Shown piece after piece: positions 1 through 11,791 of a stretch of DNA of 64,000 nt (position 1 is the first letter of the stretch; each line of letters opens with the position of its first letter). Made by a program: the position numbers and the translations under genes. Below the pieces are notes generated by a model, which saw nothing but the letters and a program-made list of their open reading frames with translations, was not told where the DNA came from and did no database searches. Source of the stretch: Orobanche coerulescens (Eukaryota; Streptophyta; Magnoliopsida; Lamiales; Orobanchaceae); contig CM065804.1 in NCBI GenBank assembly GCA_033398695.1, forward strand, positions 34,673,501-34,737,500, in the 5' to 3' direction.

Positions 1-801
1 AGTCAAATGCCTCTTCAGCTCCTCAAAACTCGACTGTCTCTCGTCATTCCAGACGAACTTCTCGGACTTATGGAGCAACTGTGTAAGTGGCCGAGCTAGT
101 TTCGAGAAACCCTCGACGAACCTACGGTAGTAGCCAGCTAAACCCAAGAAACTACAGACCTCCTTCACGTTTTTAGGCGGTGCCAAGTCCAACACTGCCT
201 CAATCTTCTCTGGGTCCACACGAGCACCCTCGGCTGAAATCACGTGACCTAGAAACATCACTTCCTTCAACCAGAACTCACATTTCGAGAACTTTGCATA
301 GAGTTGATCGGTCCTCAAAATGTCCAACACTACTCGTAAATGATACGCGTGTTCCTCCTCGTTCCTCGAATAGATAAGAATATCGTCAATGAAGACGACA
401 ACACACTTATCCAAAAACTCGATAAAGACCTTGTTCATCAACTGCATGAACACTGCCGGCGCATTAGTTAACCCGAAAGGCATAACTACAAACTCATAGT
501 GTCCGTATCTCGTCCGAAAAGCTGTTCTCGGAACGTCGGACTCCTTCACCCGAAGCTGATAGTACCCCGATCTCAAGTCGATCTTCGAGAATACCGCAGC
601 CCCCTGAAACTGATCGAACAAGTCATCAATCCTCGGTAGAGGATACTTGTTCTTGATGGTCGCCTTGTTTAGTTCGTGGTAGTTGATACACAAACGTAGT
701 GAACCATCCTTTTCCCGAACAAACAAAACCGGTGCACCCCAAGGCGAAGCGCTCGGTCGAATATACCCCGACTCAAGAAGCTCACTCAACTGCTTCTTCA
801 A
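1..801 (-). pseudogene. Reverse transcriptase fragment (element A pol, partial)
   Basis: In the same frame as the upstream gag-protease ORF, directly after a TAG stop. The translation has the gypsy RT opening (SASPWGAPV, then [11 protein letters not shown]), then [11 protein letters not shown], the [13 protein letters not shown] block and the catalytic FIDDILIYS. It continues as the RT thumb ([19 protein letters not shown]) to the first RNase H residues. The frame appears open to base 1 and aligns without indels to B at 7155-7955. The enzyme would copy element RNA into DNA in virus-like particles. It is cut off from gag by the upstream stop. Confidence 0.88.
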
Positions 802-2085
802 CTAGGCCATATCTGAAGGTGCCATGCGATACGGAGCCTTCGAAATCGGAGCCGCACCCGGCTCTAACTCGATAGCAAACTCTACCTCACGGTCCGGTGG
901 CAGTCCCGGTAACTCGTCAGGAAAGACGTTGGAAAACTCGCTAACAACTGGGATAGATGAAATTTCGACTCCACCACTCTCCGCTTTCAAGGCGTAGCAC
1001 CAATAACCAGTGCACCCCTTTCGCAGGATTTTTATCGCCTTCAAGGCGTTAATAACGTACTTCAGGTTTCTCTTTCGCCCCGCGAAAGAGTGTTCGGTGC
1101 CGTCCTTGGCTAGCATTGTGATGATCCTCGTGCGGTAGTTCATGATTGCACCATGCCGCTCGATCCACTCATCCCCGAGAATCAAATCCTCACCCTCAAA
1201 ACCCACAACAATAAGATTAGAGAGCCAAGCACTCTCACAGATAAACACAGAACAGTCCCGGAGCTCTCGATCACCGACGATTCTATCACTGCTAGAAAGT
1301 TTAACGATGAAAGGCTCGCAAGGCGATAAACAGTCAAGACTCAAACGGCGCACACACTCCAGAGAAATGAATGAATGTGTAGCACCTAAATCGAAAAGCA
1401 CACTGACAGGATGAGAATGGATATGAATGGTACCTGTCGCCACAGTGGCCACTGGATCATCGGCCCTCCTCATCTTGTAGATACGCGGCTGGGCAGAGCC
1501 GACACTGGAAGCTCCTCCTCTAATGGGCTGACCCCGACCTCTACCTCGGCTGGCACTCGGCGGAGGCTGCAGAGCAATCGAGCCCTGGTTCACACTTGGC
1601 TCCCTAGGCGCGGGATGAGAAGAACGGGAACCGCGGATCTGTCTGATCTGTTCACAAAAGGAAGCCTTGTGGCCTGCCTGACCACAAGTATGACAAGTCA
1701 ACTGTGGACGAGGACACTCCCAGTTCTTATGACCCGACAAGCCACAGTTAAAGCATATGAGTTCACGAACGGAGGTTCTAGCAGCACCTCGAGGACTCCC
1801 AGAAAAATGAGCCGAACCGCCCGCAGGGACACTCGCAGACTGAGATTTCTGCTGGCTTCCAACCTTGTGACCCGAGAGATTTCCAGTGGATTTCTGTTTC
1901 TTACTCTTTCGAACCACCACACTGGCCGTCACCGACATATCATAGGCAAGAGGTCGACTCTGGTAATACTTCAGGGTAGTGCAGACGAGTCCAGACATGT
2001 AGTCCCGAATTGACAGTTTCATCCGCCTGGACAAATGGAAGATTTTGTCGCTCTCCTCGACAACTTGGGTCTTCATACAGCCCAA
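802..2085 (-). pseudogene. gag C-terminus with two zinc knuckles plus protease (element A)
   Basis: One open frame of 427 codons. The C-terminal capsid part is followed by two CCHC knuckles, CFNCGLSGHKNWEC and CHTCGQAGHKASFC, a glycine/arginine-rich linker and a retropepsin-like protease. The protease active site reads LFDLGATHSF where DSGATHSF is expected (DSG in B), so the catalytic Ser/Thr position is changed to Leu. The ORF continues through LPGLPPDREVEFAIELEPG, the protease-RT connector, and stops at a TAG (802-804) immediately before RT. Confidence 0.88.
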
Positions 2086-2163
2086 CTCCTTATTAAAATC
2101 GGCAATAGCTTGGGATACGGGAATATCCCGTGGTTGAGCATCATAGAAAGCATGGACTCGAGC

Positions 2164-2679
2164 CTATCTGACCGGCCACGGGAAATATTCAGTCTCCATC
2201 AATTCCTGAAATTCGTCCCACGAAGCAACATGGACTTTGGCCCCAACAGCCTCCCACCAATCCGTAGCGTCCCTAGTGAGAAAGTAATGGGCAATAGGGA
2301 CCTTACGGTCCTCGGGACAGTTGGTAGCAGTGAAGACTTTAGATATCTCCATAATCCACCCCTCCCAGCCGATCGGGTCCGAAGCTCCCGAAAACTGAGG
2401 AGGATGCATCTTGATGACATCCTGAAGCCAATGATCCGTTCCGCCCCGATTAGCGTGGGCCGGATCCGGATTTTGAACCACCTGAGCTATCGCCGCCATT
2501 TGGTTTACCATTTGCTGCATAACGGCCGCAATACCAAGGTCGGCGCGCTCCTGAGAAGAAGCATGATCGGCGGTCGCCGCATCGCCGGCTCCCGAAGAAT
2601 GCGACGTGGCCGCCCCACCGGCTGCCCCACGTCCTTGGCCGCGTCCACGACCACGACCACGGTTTCCTCTGGCATCCAT
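2164..2679 (-). pseudogene. gag N-terminal/capsid region (element A)
   Basis: Begins at an ATG followed by an Arg-Gly-rich tract (MDARGNRGRGRGRG), the usual start of Tekay gag; the longer in-frame ORF start lies in the leader and looks less likely. The retrotransposon gag domain follows (FTATNCPEDRKVPIAHYFL, DWWEAVG). A TAG at 2164-2166 stands where B has CAG (Gln; PVRQARVHAF in B), so gag is cut by one C-to-T change and resumes in frame towards 2085. Confidence 0.88.
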
Positions 2680-2897
2680 ATTGGTGTTAAAAGATAACAA
2701 AAGTATATTGATGATGAGTAAGGGAGGAAAAAGCATCTACAACTCAAGAAGTGGAATTACAATGCAAGATAACAAAGGATCGAATAAGAAAACTTACGAG
2801 CACTGGAAGTACCGAGATGCCGGCAGCGGTGTGACAATGTGCAACCAAAACACGACTAGACCCAAACAACCGACAAGCCTAGGTAACCATAAACCTA

Positions 2898-2911
2898 GAG
2901 CTCTGATACTA
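2898..2911 (-). other. Primer-binding site, initiator tRNA-Met type (element A)
   Basis: On the minus strand it reads TAGTATCAGAGCTC, one base from the TGGTATCAGAGC primer-binding site used by many plant retrotransposons. It lies a few bases inside the LTR end at about 2917. B has the unmutated form. Confidence 0.8.
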
Positions 2912-3465
2912 TTTTCTTTAACACCCCCGAGATATTCGAAGTATATTACAGCACAGTGGACCATTACATGGGACCCAACAGGCTAGACGTGAAATACTAT
3001 AGTAAAATCACACATCATCCAGAAGAAAATCAAATAACACGCCCGGTACAACCGGCGGGATAAACCACATCAACAACCATAAACAACTCTAATGAATACG
3101 AATCACAATTCGAAGAGAAAAGCCTAAGTACTCGCGAGTACAATCTATAAGTTTAGAAAGTAGACAACAACCATACTGAATGGAACAACGGAAATAAAAA
3201 AAATAAAAGGACTCAAATACACATGTCAACGACCCTATCCAGCATCCACGTACTGTCCCAGCGCTCGCTCATCCGGATGATCATAACCTGAAATCCATAA
3301 CAAGAATTTCCCCACAACGGGTCCCCAGAGGGGTTAGCAATTACGCTAGTACAAGTAATCAAGGCAAACCATTCGCTTTCACATTTCATAGTACAATGCA
3401 CCAAAATCATTTCAAAAACAAAAAATAGACATGTCTTTTCCGGAAACAAACAGTCAATCAATTTG

Positions 3466-3706
3466 CCTTGGGAACAGGGCTATACCATTGATCCCTCTTC
3501 GTGGCCCCTAAGGACCCTCCCGAGCTGGCCATATTATAAAACAAATCACGCACGCGCATTGCCTTGGGAACAGGGCTATACAATTGATCCCGCTCCGTGG
3601 CCCCTAAGGACCCTCCCGAGCTGACTAGCGAAACAAACTCGTGAATCCAGGGCTATACCATTGGATTCCCTCCGTGGCCCCGTCGGACCCTCCCGAGGTG
3701 AGTAAA
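3466..3706 (-). repeat. Tandem repeat module downstream of the LTR TATA box
   Basis: Three imperfect copies of an 80-110 bp unit built around GGGCTATACCATTGAT, GTGGCCCCTAAGGACC and CTCCCGAG. The third copy (GGATTCCCTCCGTGGCC) is closest to a repeat in the LTR of element H, in reverse complement. It lies in the transcribed part of the LTR (R/U5). Function unknown. Confidence 0.8.
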
Positions 3707-4305
3707 GCACACACAAAGTACATCACCATTCCATGCTAAGCATAAAGGTTTCCAAAAAATACTTGCCTTGAATAATAGACGACACAACGAACGGAAGGAA
3801 AACACCAACGAACGTTAGGAGCCGATAATCACGAACCTAAAGATTCAAAGAACACAATCACAACCAATTCTAAACGAATACGGAATTGGAAAACACCCGA
3901 AAACCCGCCTACGATTTATGTGTATTCGTATCAAAATAACGACGAGGGCGGATCGCAACCGAACCCTCTCGATTATGCAAATATCACGAAATACACCATG
4001 AGTTCGTAGGAGAACAAGAACACTAACGAGATTAATCATAATCATCAAGGATTAATCAACAACATGGAGCAAAACAAACAATAGAACCGAAAACCCCCAA
4101 ATCCCCCAAGATAGGGTTCTAAGAGATTATACCTTGATTCGAAGATAAATGATGGATGATTAGTGATAGGTGGATTATATGATACTTGAATATATCCTTA
4201 CAATGGAGTTTGGATAAAAATAGAACGAACCCTAGCCTCTGTCGTCGCTCCCGTCGCGATGAGAAAAGAGAGATATGAGAAATGAAGAAAAAATAGGTCG
4301 CTGCC

Positions 4306-4315
4306 AATTTATATA
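4306..4315 (-). promoter_or_regulatory. LTR TATA box (shared A/B LTR)
   Basis: Minus strand TATATAAATT, less than 10 bp downstream of a palindrome array. The matching site in the other LTR is at 11463-11471. Position and orientation fit the U3/R promoter of a minus-strand element. Confidence 0.65.
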
Positions 4316-4323
4316 CTAGCAGG

Positions 4324-4635
4324 TGTTATGGCCGTAACACACCCCACTTACGGCCGTAACATAGGAATATTACGGCCGTAACTTGACTCTCTTACGGCCG
4401 TAACTGGTCTCTGGCGAGAAATTGGGCAATTTGACGAAAGACACCTACGGCCGTATCAAGAACACCATTACGGCCGTATCAATACTTACGGCCGTAACTC
4501 AAATGTGATACGCCCGTAACTCAGAGCTGGACCAGGAGGTAAGAAACGAAGCCTTGTTACGGCCGTAAAAAGAAATGCCTATGGTCGTAACTCTCTAGTA
4601 TTACGGCCGTAATGAAACTGGCTTACGGCCGTAAG
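4324..4635. repeat. Array of 12 TTACGGCCGTAA palindromes in U3
   Basis: I count 12 copies of a 14-bp motif with consensus NTTACGGCCGTAAC at irregular spacing of roughly 15-50 bp. Most keep the core ACGGCCGT, and variants include TATGGCCGTA and TACGCCCGTA. TTACGGCCGTAA is its own reverse complement. The array ends just 5' (minus sense) of the TATA box. Confidence 0.92.
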
Positions 4636-5169
4636 ACAGCCTGGGACAGCAAACACGCTGGAACTGAAGTAACTACTCGACGAGAAATAATCGAAAAAAA
4701 ATATCAAGGCGTAACAACGACCAACAGATACAATCACCACGGATTCGAGTCAGAAAACAAAATGTTATGATGAAGTGTGACCCAGAATACCCAAAGGTTC
4801 AGGAACAACAAGGATAGCAAGAATACCCTAAACTTAGGGAAATTACGAAATGGCCTAAACGTCCAAAAATCGCGATACGACGTCGGATTAACAAACCGAA
4901 ACTCACAACACGAACAACTCAACCTTACGAACTCGTGCAACCAAAGAAATTACAAAAGCGAATGGGTTATACGAGAATCAAACGTCCATGCCACAATACA
5001 TGCCGTAGAATGGAATAATATCAAAACATCACCAAAGATCATCCAAATGGAGAAACTCCAAGAATAAAATAGATTCAAAATATCGACATGGTTACAAGAG
5101 AGCTACTAAAAATGAAAATACACCAAAATGGGAACATCGGAAAAGAAGAAAAAAAATGCGGATGTTACA

Positions 5170-5181
5170 TTCTACCCCTCT
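5170..5181 (-). other. Polypurine tract (element B)
   Basis: Minus strand AGAGGGGTAGAA, directly next to the LTR start TGTAACATCC. This is the expected primer site for plus-strand DNA synthesis. Confidence 0.8.
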
Positions 5182-5204
5182 AGAAATAAGTTTCGTCCTG
5201 GAAT

Positions 5205-6293
5205 TTAAGAAATAAACAACTCGGGGTACTTAGAACACATGCTATCCTCAGTCTCCCAAGTTTCTTCCTCAACACCATGTATCGACCACTGCACTTTGAC
5301 CAAAGGAATGGTCTTATGCCTCAGTCGCTTATCACGGTGCTCCAAAATCTTTAAGGGGCGCTCCTCGAAAGTAATATCCTCGGCAACATCGATCTCACCA
5401 TAGTCGATGACGTGACTAGGATCCGGGACATATTTCCTCAGCTGGGAAACATGAAAAACGCTATGAACATGACTTAGGGCTGGGGGTAACGCCAAACGGT
5501 ATGCCAACCCACCTTCTCGCTCGAGAATCTCGAAGGGTCCAATAAATCTCGGACTCGACTTCCCCTTTTTCCCGAAGCAAAGAACTCCTCTCGTCGGTGA
5601 CACCTTTAGCAAAACTTGGTCTCCCACCTCGAATTCCAAAGGTCGACGCCGGACGTCGGCATACGACTTCTGTCGACTCTGAGCGGTCAACATCCGTTCT
5701 CGAATCAAATCCACCTTCCACCTCATCTCTAAAATAATATCCGGTTCGGTCCCGACCAAATTGGATGCCTCATTCCAACAAATCGGTGATCGACAACGCC
5801 GCCCATAAAGTGCCTCATACGGTGCCATCCGAATCGACGCGTGCCAACTATTTTTGTACGTGAATTCGATCAATGGCAAATGCTACTCCCAGTCACTGCT
5901 CCAATCGAGAGCACAAGCACGCAACATATCCTCGAACGTTTGGATAGTACGCTCCGACTGTCCATCTGACTGAGGACGAAAAGAGGTACTCAAACGCAAA
6001 CGAGTACCCAATGCCTTATGCACCGCCTGCCAAAAGTGCGATACAAAACGGCCATCACGATCCGAAACAATAGACTTCGGAATACCGTGAAGCCTCACAA
6101 TCTGCGCGATAAACACACGAGCCAACTTCTCCAGGCCCCAAGTGTCCTTGATGCCTAGAAAATGTGCCGACTTGGTCAATCGATCAACGATCACCCAGAT
6201 CATGTTCATGCCCGATCTCAACCTCGTCAAACTCGTAATGAAATCCATTGAAATATCTTCCCATTTCCATTCCGGAATGGGAAGGGACTGCAA
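5205..6293 (-). pseudogene. Integrase core and chromodomain (element B pol)
   Basis: The integrase core begins at LPIPEWKWEDISMDFIT (first catalytic Asp), with IVSDRDGRFVSHFWQ (second) and DGQSERTIQTFEDM (Glu) all present. A TAG at 5883-5885 follows SDWE. The rest carries the GPF/Y region (RFIGPFEILEREG) and a chromodomain (VKVQWSIHGVEEETWETE) near residues 190-215 of the last segment. Chromodomains in this group read heterochromatin marks and guide insertion. A further TAG at 6309-6311 (KIEH-stop-RP) separates it from upstream pol. Confidence 0.9.
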
Positions 6294-6308
6294 TAAACCT
6301 ATCGGTCG

Positions 6309-7955
6309 CTAATGCTCGATTTTGACCTGCTGACTAGTCAAACATCTCGCTACAAACCATGCGACCTCCTCCTTTATATCGTTCCACCAGAAATTCATCC
6401 CCAAGTCCTTGTACATCTTACTCGAACCAGGATGAACGGAGTAAGGCGTAGCATGGGCCTCCCGTAAAATACTCTGTCTCAATTCTAAGTCGTTCGGAAC
6501 ACAAAGCTGACTATGAAATCTCAACACACCATCCTCGTGGATCACAAAACTAGGACACTTTCCCTTAAGAACATTCTCCCGAATTTCCAAAATCATCGGC
6601 TCCTCCAACTGCTTTAGTTTAATTTCATCGACCATAGACGACGAAATCTCTAAAGCACAGAGTTGCCCCAGGGCTCCAGGCAACAAAATCTCAATACTCA
6701 ACTCAATCAAATCCCGATGAAGCTCAGCTTGAGGCGTAAGGATCTCAAGTGTCCGCAACGAGACTGGTTTCCAACTCAAGGCGTCAGCTACGACATTCGC
6801 CTTGCCCAGATGATAAAGGATTTCGAGGTCATAATCATTAATCAACTCTAACCACCTTCTCTGCCTCATATTCAACTCCCGCTGAGTAAATATGTACTTC
6901 AGACTTTTATGGTCGGTAAAAATCTGACATGCAGAGCCAAAAAGATAGTGACGCCAAATCTTGAGCGCAAAAACAACTGCCGCTAACTCCAAATCGTGAG
7001 TAGGGTAGTTAAGTTCATACGGCCTCAACTGCCTCGATGCAAATGCAATAGTCTTGTCGTGCTGCATCAACACGCACCCAAGACCCTGACCCGAAGCATC
7101 GCTATAAACGACAAAACCCTCGTTGCCACATGGCAACGCCAAAATTCGGGCTGAAGTCAAATGCCTCTTCAGCTCCTCAAAACTCGACTGTCTCTCGTCA
7201 TTCCCGATGAACTTCTCGGACTTCTGGAGCAACTGTGTAAGTGGACGAGCTAGTTTCGAGAAACCCTCGACGAACCTACGGTAGTAGCCAGCTAAACCCA
7301 AGAAACTACGGACCTCCTTCACGTTTTTAGGCGGTGCCCAGTCCAACACTGCCTCAATCTTCTGCGGGTCCACACGAGCACCCTCGGCTGAAATCACATG
7401 ATGTAGAAACATCACTTCCTTCAACCAGAACTCACATTTCGAGAACTTTGCATAGAGTTGATCGGTCCTCAAAATGTCCAACACTACTCGTAAATGATAC
7501 GCGTGTTCCTCCTCGTTCCTCGAATAGATAAGAATATCATCAATGAAGACGACAACACACTTATCCAAAAACTCGATAAAGACCTTGTTCATCAACTGCA
7601 TGAACACTGCCGGTGCATTAGTTAACCCGAAAGGCATAACTACAAACTCATAATGTCCGTATCTCGTCCGAAAAGCTGTTCTCGGAACGTCGGACTCCTT
7701 CACCCGAAGCTGATAGTACCCCGATCTCAAGTCGATCTTCGAGAATACCGCAGCCCCCTGCAACTGATCGAACAAGTCATCAATCCTCGGTAGAGGATAC
7801 TTGTTCTTGATGGTCGCCTTGTTTAGTTCGCGGTAGTCGATACACAAACGTAGTGAACCATCCTTTTTCCGAACAAAAAAAACTGGTGCACCCCAAGGAG
7901 AAGCGCTCGGTCGAATATACCCCGACTCAAGAAGCTCACTCAACTTCTTCTTCAA
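6309..7955 (-). pseudogene. Reverse transcriptase, RNase H and integrase zinc-binding region (element B pol)
   Basis: Open for 548 codons. [39 protein letters not shown], catalytic FIDDILIYS. RNase [18 protein letters not shown], then [16 protein letters not shown] and [20 protein letters not shown]. Integrase H2C2: [18 protein letters not shown], but the second zinc motif reads CLTSQQVK instead of CLTCQQVK, losing one zinc-binding Cys. A TAG at 7956-7958 precedes RT, at the same codon as in A. Confidence 0.92.
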
Positions 7956-9836
7956 CTAGGCCATATCTGAAGGTGCCATGCGATACGGCGCCTTCGAAAT
8001 CGGAGCCGCACCCGGCTCTAACTCGATAGCAAACTCTACCTCACGGTCCGGTGGCAGTCCCGGTAACTCGTCAGGAAAGATGTCGGAAAACTCGCTAACA
8101 ACTGGGATAGATGAAAGCTCGACTCCACCACTCTCTGCTTTCAAGGCGTAGCACCAATAACCAGTACACCCCTTTCGCAGGATTCTTATCGCCTTCAAGG
8201 CGTTAATAACGAACTTCTAGTTTCTCTTTCGCCCCGCGAAAGAGTGTTCGGTGCCGTCCTCGACTAGCATGGTGATGATCCTCGTGCGATAATTCATGAT
8301 TGCACCATGCTGCTCGAGCCAATCATCCCTAAGAATCAAATCCTCACCCTCAAAACCCACAATAATAAGATTAGAGAGCCAAGCCCTCTCACAGATAAAC
8401 ACAGAATAGTCCCGGACCTCTCGATCACCGATGATTCTATCACCGCTAGGAAGTTTAACGATGAAAGGCTCGCAAGGCGATAAACATTCAAGACTCAAAC
8501 GGCGCACACACTCCAGAGAAATGAATGAATGCGTAGCACCCGAATCGAAAAGCACACTGACAGGATGAGAATGGATATGAATGGTACCTGTCGCCACAGT
8601 GGCCGCTGGATCATCGGCCCTCCTCATCTCGTAGATACGCGGCTGGCCAGAGCCGACACTGGAAGCTCCTCCTCTAATGGGCTGACCCCGACCTCTACCT
8701 CGGCTGGCACTCGGCGGAGGCTGCGGAGCAATCGAGCCCTGGTTCACACTTGGCTCCCTAGGCGCGGGATGAGAATAACGGGCACTGCGGATCTGTCTGA
8801 TCTGTTCACAAAAGGAAGCTTTGTGGCCTGCCTGACCACAAATATGACAAGTCAACTGCGGACGAGGACACTCCCAGTTCTTATGACCCGACAAGCCACA
8901 GTTAAAGCATATGAGTTCACGAACGGAGGTTCTAGCAGCACCTCGAGGACTCCCAGAAAAATGAGCCGAACCGCCCGCAGGGACACTCGCAGACTGAGAT
9001 TTCTACTGGCCTCTACCCTTGTGACCCGAGAGATTTCCAGCGGATTTCTGTTTCTTACTCTCCCGAACCGCCACACTGGCCGTCACCGACATATCATAGG
9101 CACGAGCTCGACTCTGGTAATCCTTCAGGGTAGTGCAGACGAGTCTAGACATGTAGTCCAGAATTGACAGTTTCATCCGCCTGGACAAATGGAAGATTTT
9201 GTCGCTCTCCTCGACAACCTGGGTCTTCATACAGCCCAACTCCTTATTAAAATCGGCAATAGCTTGGGATACGGGAATATCCTGTGGTTGAGCATCATAG
9301 AAAGCATGGACTCGAGCCTGTCTGACCGGCCACGGGCAATATTCAGTCTCTATCAATTCCTGAAATTTGTCCCACGAAGCAACATGGTCTTTGGCCCCAA
9401 CAGCCTCCCACCAATCCATAGCGTCCCTAGTGAGAAAGTAATGGGCAATAGGGACCTTACGGTCCTCGGGACAGTTGGTAGCAGTGAAGACTTTAGATAT
9501 CTCCTTAATCCACCCCTCCCAGCCGATCGGGTCCGAAGCTCCCGAAAACTGAGGAGGATGCATCTTGATGACATCCTGAAGCCAACGATCCGTTCCATCC
9601 CGATTAGCGTGGGCCGGATCCGGATTTTGAACCACCTGAGCTATCGCCGCCATTTGGTTTACCATTTGCTACATAACGGTCGCAATACCAAGGTCGGCGC
9701 GCTCCTGAGAAGAAGCATGACTGTGACGGTCGCCGGTACTGCCGGCTCCCGAAGAATGCGATGTGGCCGCCCCACCGACTGCCCCACGTCCTCGGCTGCA
9801 TCCACGACCACGACCACGGTTTCCTCCGGCATCCAT
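7956..9836 (-). pseudogene. gag-protease (element B), interrupted by stops
   Basis: Start chosen at the ATG before an Arg-Gly tract, homologous to A's start at 2679. The frame holds the gag domain (FTATNCPEDRKVPIAHYFL), two CCHC knuckles (CFNCGLSGHKNWEC, CHICGQAGHKASFC), protease with active site LFDSGATHSFIS, and the connector to RT. Stops stand at 9669-9671 and 9003-9005 (both TAG where A has CAG), 8217-8219 (TAG for TTG) and 7956-7958. Confidence 0.9.
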
Positions 9837-10054
9837 ACTGGTGTTAAAAGATAACAAAAGTATATTGATGATGAGTAAGGGAGGAAAAAGCATCTACAAC
9901 TCAAGAAGTGGAATTACAATGCAAGATAACAAAGGATTGAATAAGAAAACTTACGAGCACTGGAAGTACCGAGATGCTGGCAGCGGTGTGACAATGTGCA
10001 AACAAAACACGACTAGACCCAAACAACCGACAAGCCTAGGTATCCATAAACCTA

Positions 10055-10068
10055 GAGCTCTGATACCA
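10055..10068 (-). other. Primer-binding site, initiator tRNA-Met type (element B)
   Basis: Minus strand TGGTATCAGAGCTC, a few bases inside the LTR end at about 10074. Confidence 0.85.
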
Positions 10069-10617
10069 TTTTCTTTAACACCCTCGAGATATTCGAAGTA
10101 TATTACAGCACCGTGGACCACTACATGGGACCCAACAGGCTAGACGTGAAATACTACAGTAAAATCACACATCATCCAGAAGAAAATCAAATAACACGCC
10201 CGGTACAACCGGTGGGATAAACCACATCAACAACCATAAACAACTATAATGAATACGAATCACAATTCGAAGAGAAAAGCCTAAGTACTCGCGAGTACAA
10301 TCTATAAGCTTAGAAAGTAGACAACAACCATACTGAATGGAACAACGGAAATAAAAAAATAAAAGGACTCGAATACACATGTCAACGAACCTGTCCAGCA
10401 TCCACGTACTGTCCCAGCGCTCACTCATCCGGATGATCATATCCTGAAATCCATAACAAGAATTTCCCCACAACGGGTCCCCAGAGGGGTTAGCAATTAC
10501 GCTAGTACAAGTAATCAAGGCAAACCATTCGCTTTCACATTTCATAGTACAATGCACCAAAATCATTTCAAAAACCAAAAATAGACATGTCTTTTCCAGA
10601 AACAAACAGTCAATCAA

Positions 10618-10856
10618 TTTGCCTTGGGAACAGGGCTATACCATTGATCCCGCTCTGTGGCCCCTAAGGACCCTCCCGAGATGGCCATATTATAAAACAA
10701 ATCACGCACGCGCATCGCCTTGGGAACAGGGCTATACCATTGATCCCGCTCTGTGGCCCCTAAGGACCCTCCCGAGCTAGCTAGCGAAACAAACTCGTGA
10801 ATGTAGGGCTATACCATTGGATTCCCTCCGTGGCCCTGTCGGACCCTCCCGAGGTG
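10618..10856 (-). repeat. Tandem repeat module in B 5' LTR
   Basis: Three copies of the same unit as at 3466-3706, same order and spacing (cores GGGCTATACCATTGAT and GACCCTCCCGAG). Confidence 0.8.
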
Positions 10857-11462
10857 AGTAAAGAACACACAAAGTACATCACCATTACATGTTAAGCATA
10901 AAGGTTTCCAAAAAATACTTGCCTTGAATAATAGACGACGCAACGAATGGAAGGAAAACACCAACGAACGTTAGGAGCCAATAATCCCGAACCTAACGAT
11001 ACGAAGAACACAATCACAACCAATTCTAAACGAATATGGAATTGGAAAACACCCGAAAACCCGCCTACGATTTATGTGTATTCGTATCAAAACAACGATG
11101 AGGGCGGATCGCAACCGAACCCTCTCAATTATGCTCATATCACGAAATACACCATGAGTTCGTAGGAGAACAAGAACACTAACGAGATTAATCATAATCA
11201 TCAAGGATTAATCAACAACATGGATCAAAACGAACAATAGAACCGAAAACCCCCAAATCCCCCAAGATAGGGTTCTAAGAGATTATACCTTGATTTGAAG
11301 ATGAACGATGGATGATTAGTGATATGTGGATGATATGATACTTGAATATGTCCTTACAATGGAGTTTGGATCAAAATCGACCGAACCCTAGCCTCTGCCG
11401 TCGCTCCCGTCGCGAAGAGAAAAGAGAGATATGAGAAATGAAGAAAAAATAGGCCGCTGCCA

Positions 11463-11471
11463 GTTTATATA
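11463..11471 (-). promoter_or_regulatory. LTR TATA box (B 5' LTR)
   Basis: Minus strand TATATAAAC, about 10 bp downstream of the palindrome array. As this is B's 5' LTR, it would have driven B's genomic transcript. Confidence 0.65.
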
Positions 11472-11480
11472 CTGGCACGT

Positions 11481-11791
11481 GTTACGGCCATAACACACCC
11501 CACTTATGGCCGTAACATAGGAACATTACGGCCGTAACTTGACTCTCTTATGGCCGTAACTGGCCTCTGGAGAGAAACTGGGCAATTTGACAAAAGACAC
11601 CTACGGCTGTATCAAGAACACCATTACGGCCGTATCAATACTTACGGCCGTAACTCAAATGTGATACGCCCGTAACTCGGAGCTGGACCAGGAGGCAAGA
11701 AACGAAGACTTGTTACGGCCGTAAGAAGAAATGCCTACGGCCGTAACTCTCTAGTATTACGGCCGTAATGAAACTGGCTCACGGCCGTAAG
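11481..11791. repeat. Array of 12 TTACGGCCGTAA palindromes (B 5' LTR)
   Basis: Twelve motif copies at positions matching those at 4324-4635. Most differences between the two arrays are C/T or G/A changes inside the CG-rich cores (ACGGCCGT against ATGGCCGT or ACGGCCAT), as expected from cytosine methylation decay. Confidence 0.92.

Larger units (their letters stand above)
1..5169 (-). mobile_element. Element A: Tekay-type Ty3/gypsy chromovirus, 3' part outside window
   Basis: Minus-strand element read from right to left: 5' LTR (2917-5169), primer-binding site, gag, protease, and RT running off the left edge. Lineage is inferred from its close match to element B, whose integrase ends in a chromodomain. 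A shares its 5' LTR with B, for which the same repeat is the 3' LTR, so A and B form a tandem LTR-internal-LTR-internal-LTR array. The third LTR and A's RNase H and integrase should lie left of the window. Several in-frame stops make it non-functional. Confidence 0.9.
2917..5169 (-). repeat. LTR shared by tandem elements A (5' LTR) and B (3' LTR)
   Basis: About 2253 bp, matched by 10074-12323 (2250 bp) throughout. On the minus strand it starts TGTAACATCCGC at 5169, next to B's polypurine tract, and ends near 2917 by A's primer-binding site. The terminal TGTTACA expected there reads TGTTAAA, so that boundary is uncertain by a few bases. It holds a palindrome array, a TATA box and a downstream tandem repeat, listed separately. 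Confidence 0.9.

Noticed and set aside
1411..2697. Long plus-strand ORFs over 1411-2013 and 2035-2697, and matching ones at 8529-9854.
   Set aside because: They are antisense shadows of the gag frames on the minus strand. The antisense translation has no recognisable domain, while the minus strand has gag and zinc knuckles.
4324..4635. The evenly scattered 12-14 bp repeats look at first like a CRISPR array.
   Set aside because: Repeats are far too short, spacers are irregular and partly conserved between LTR copies, and the array lies inside a plant LTR upstream of its TATA box.
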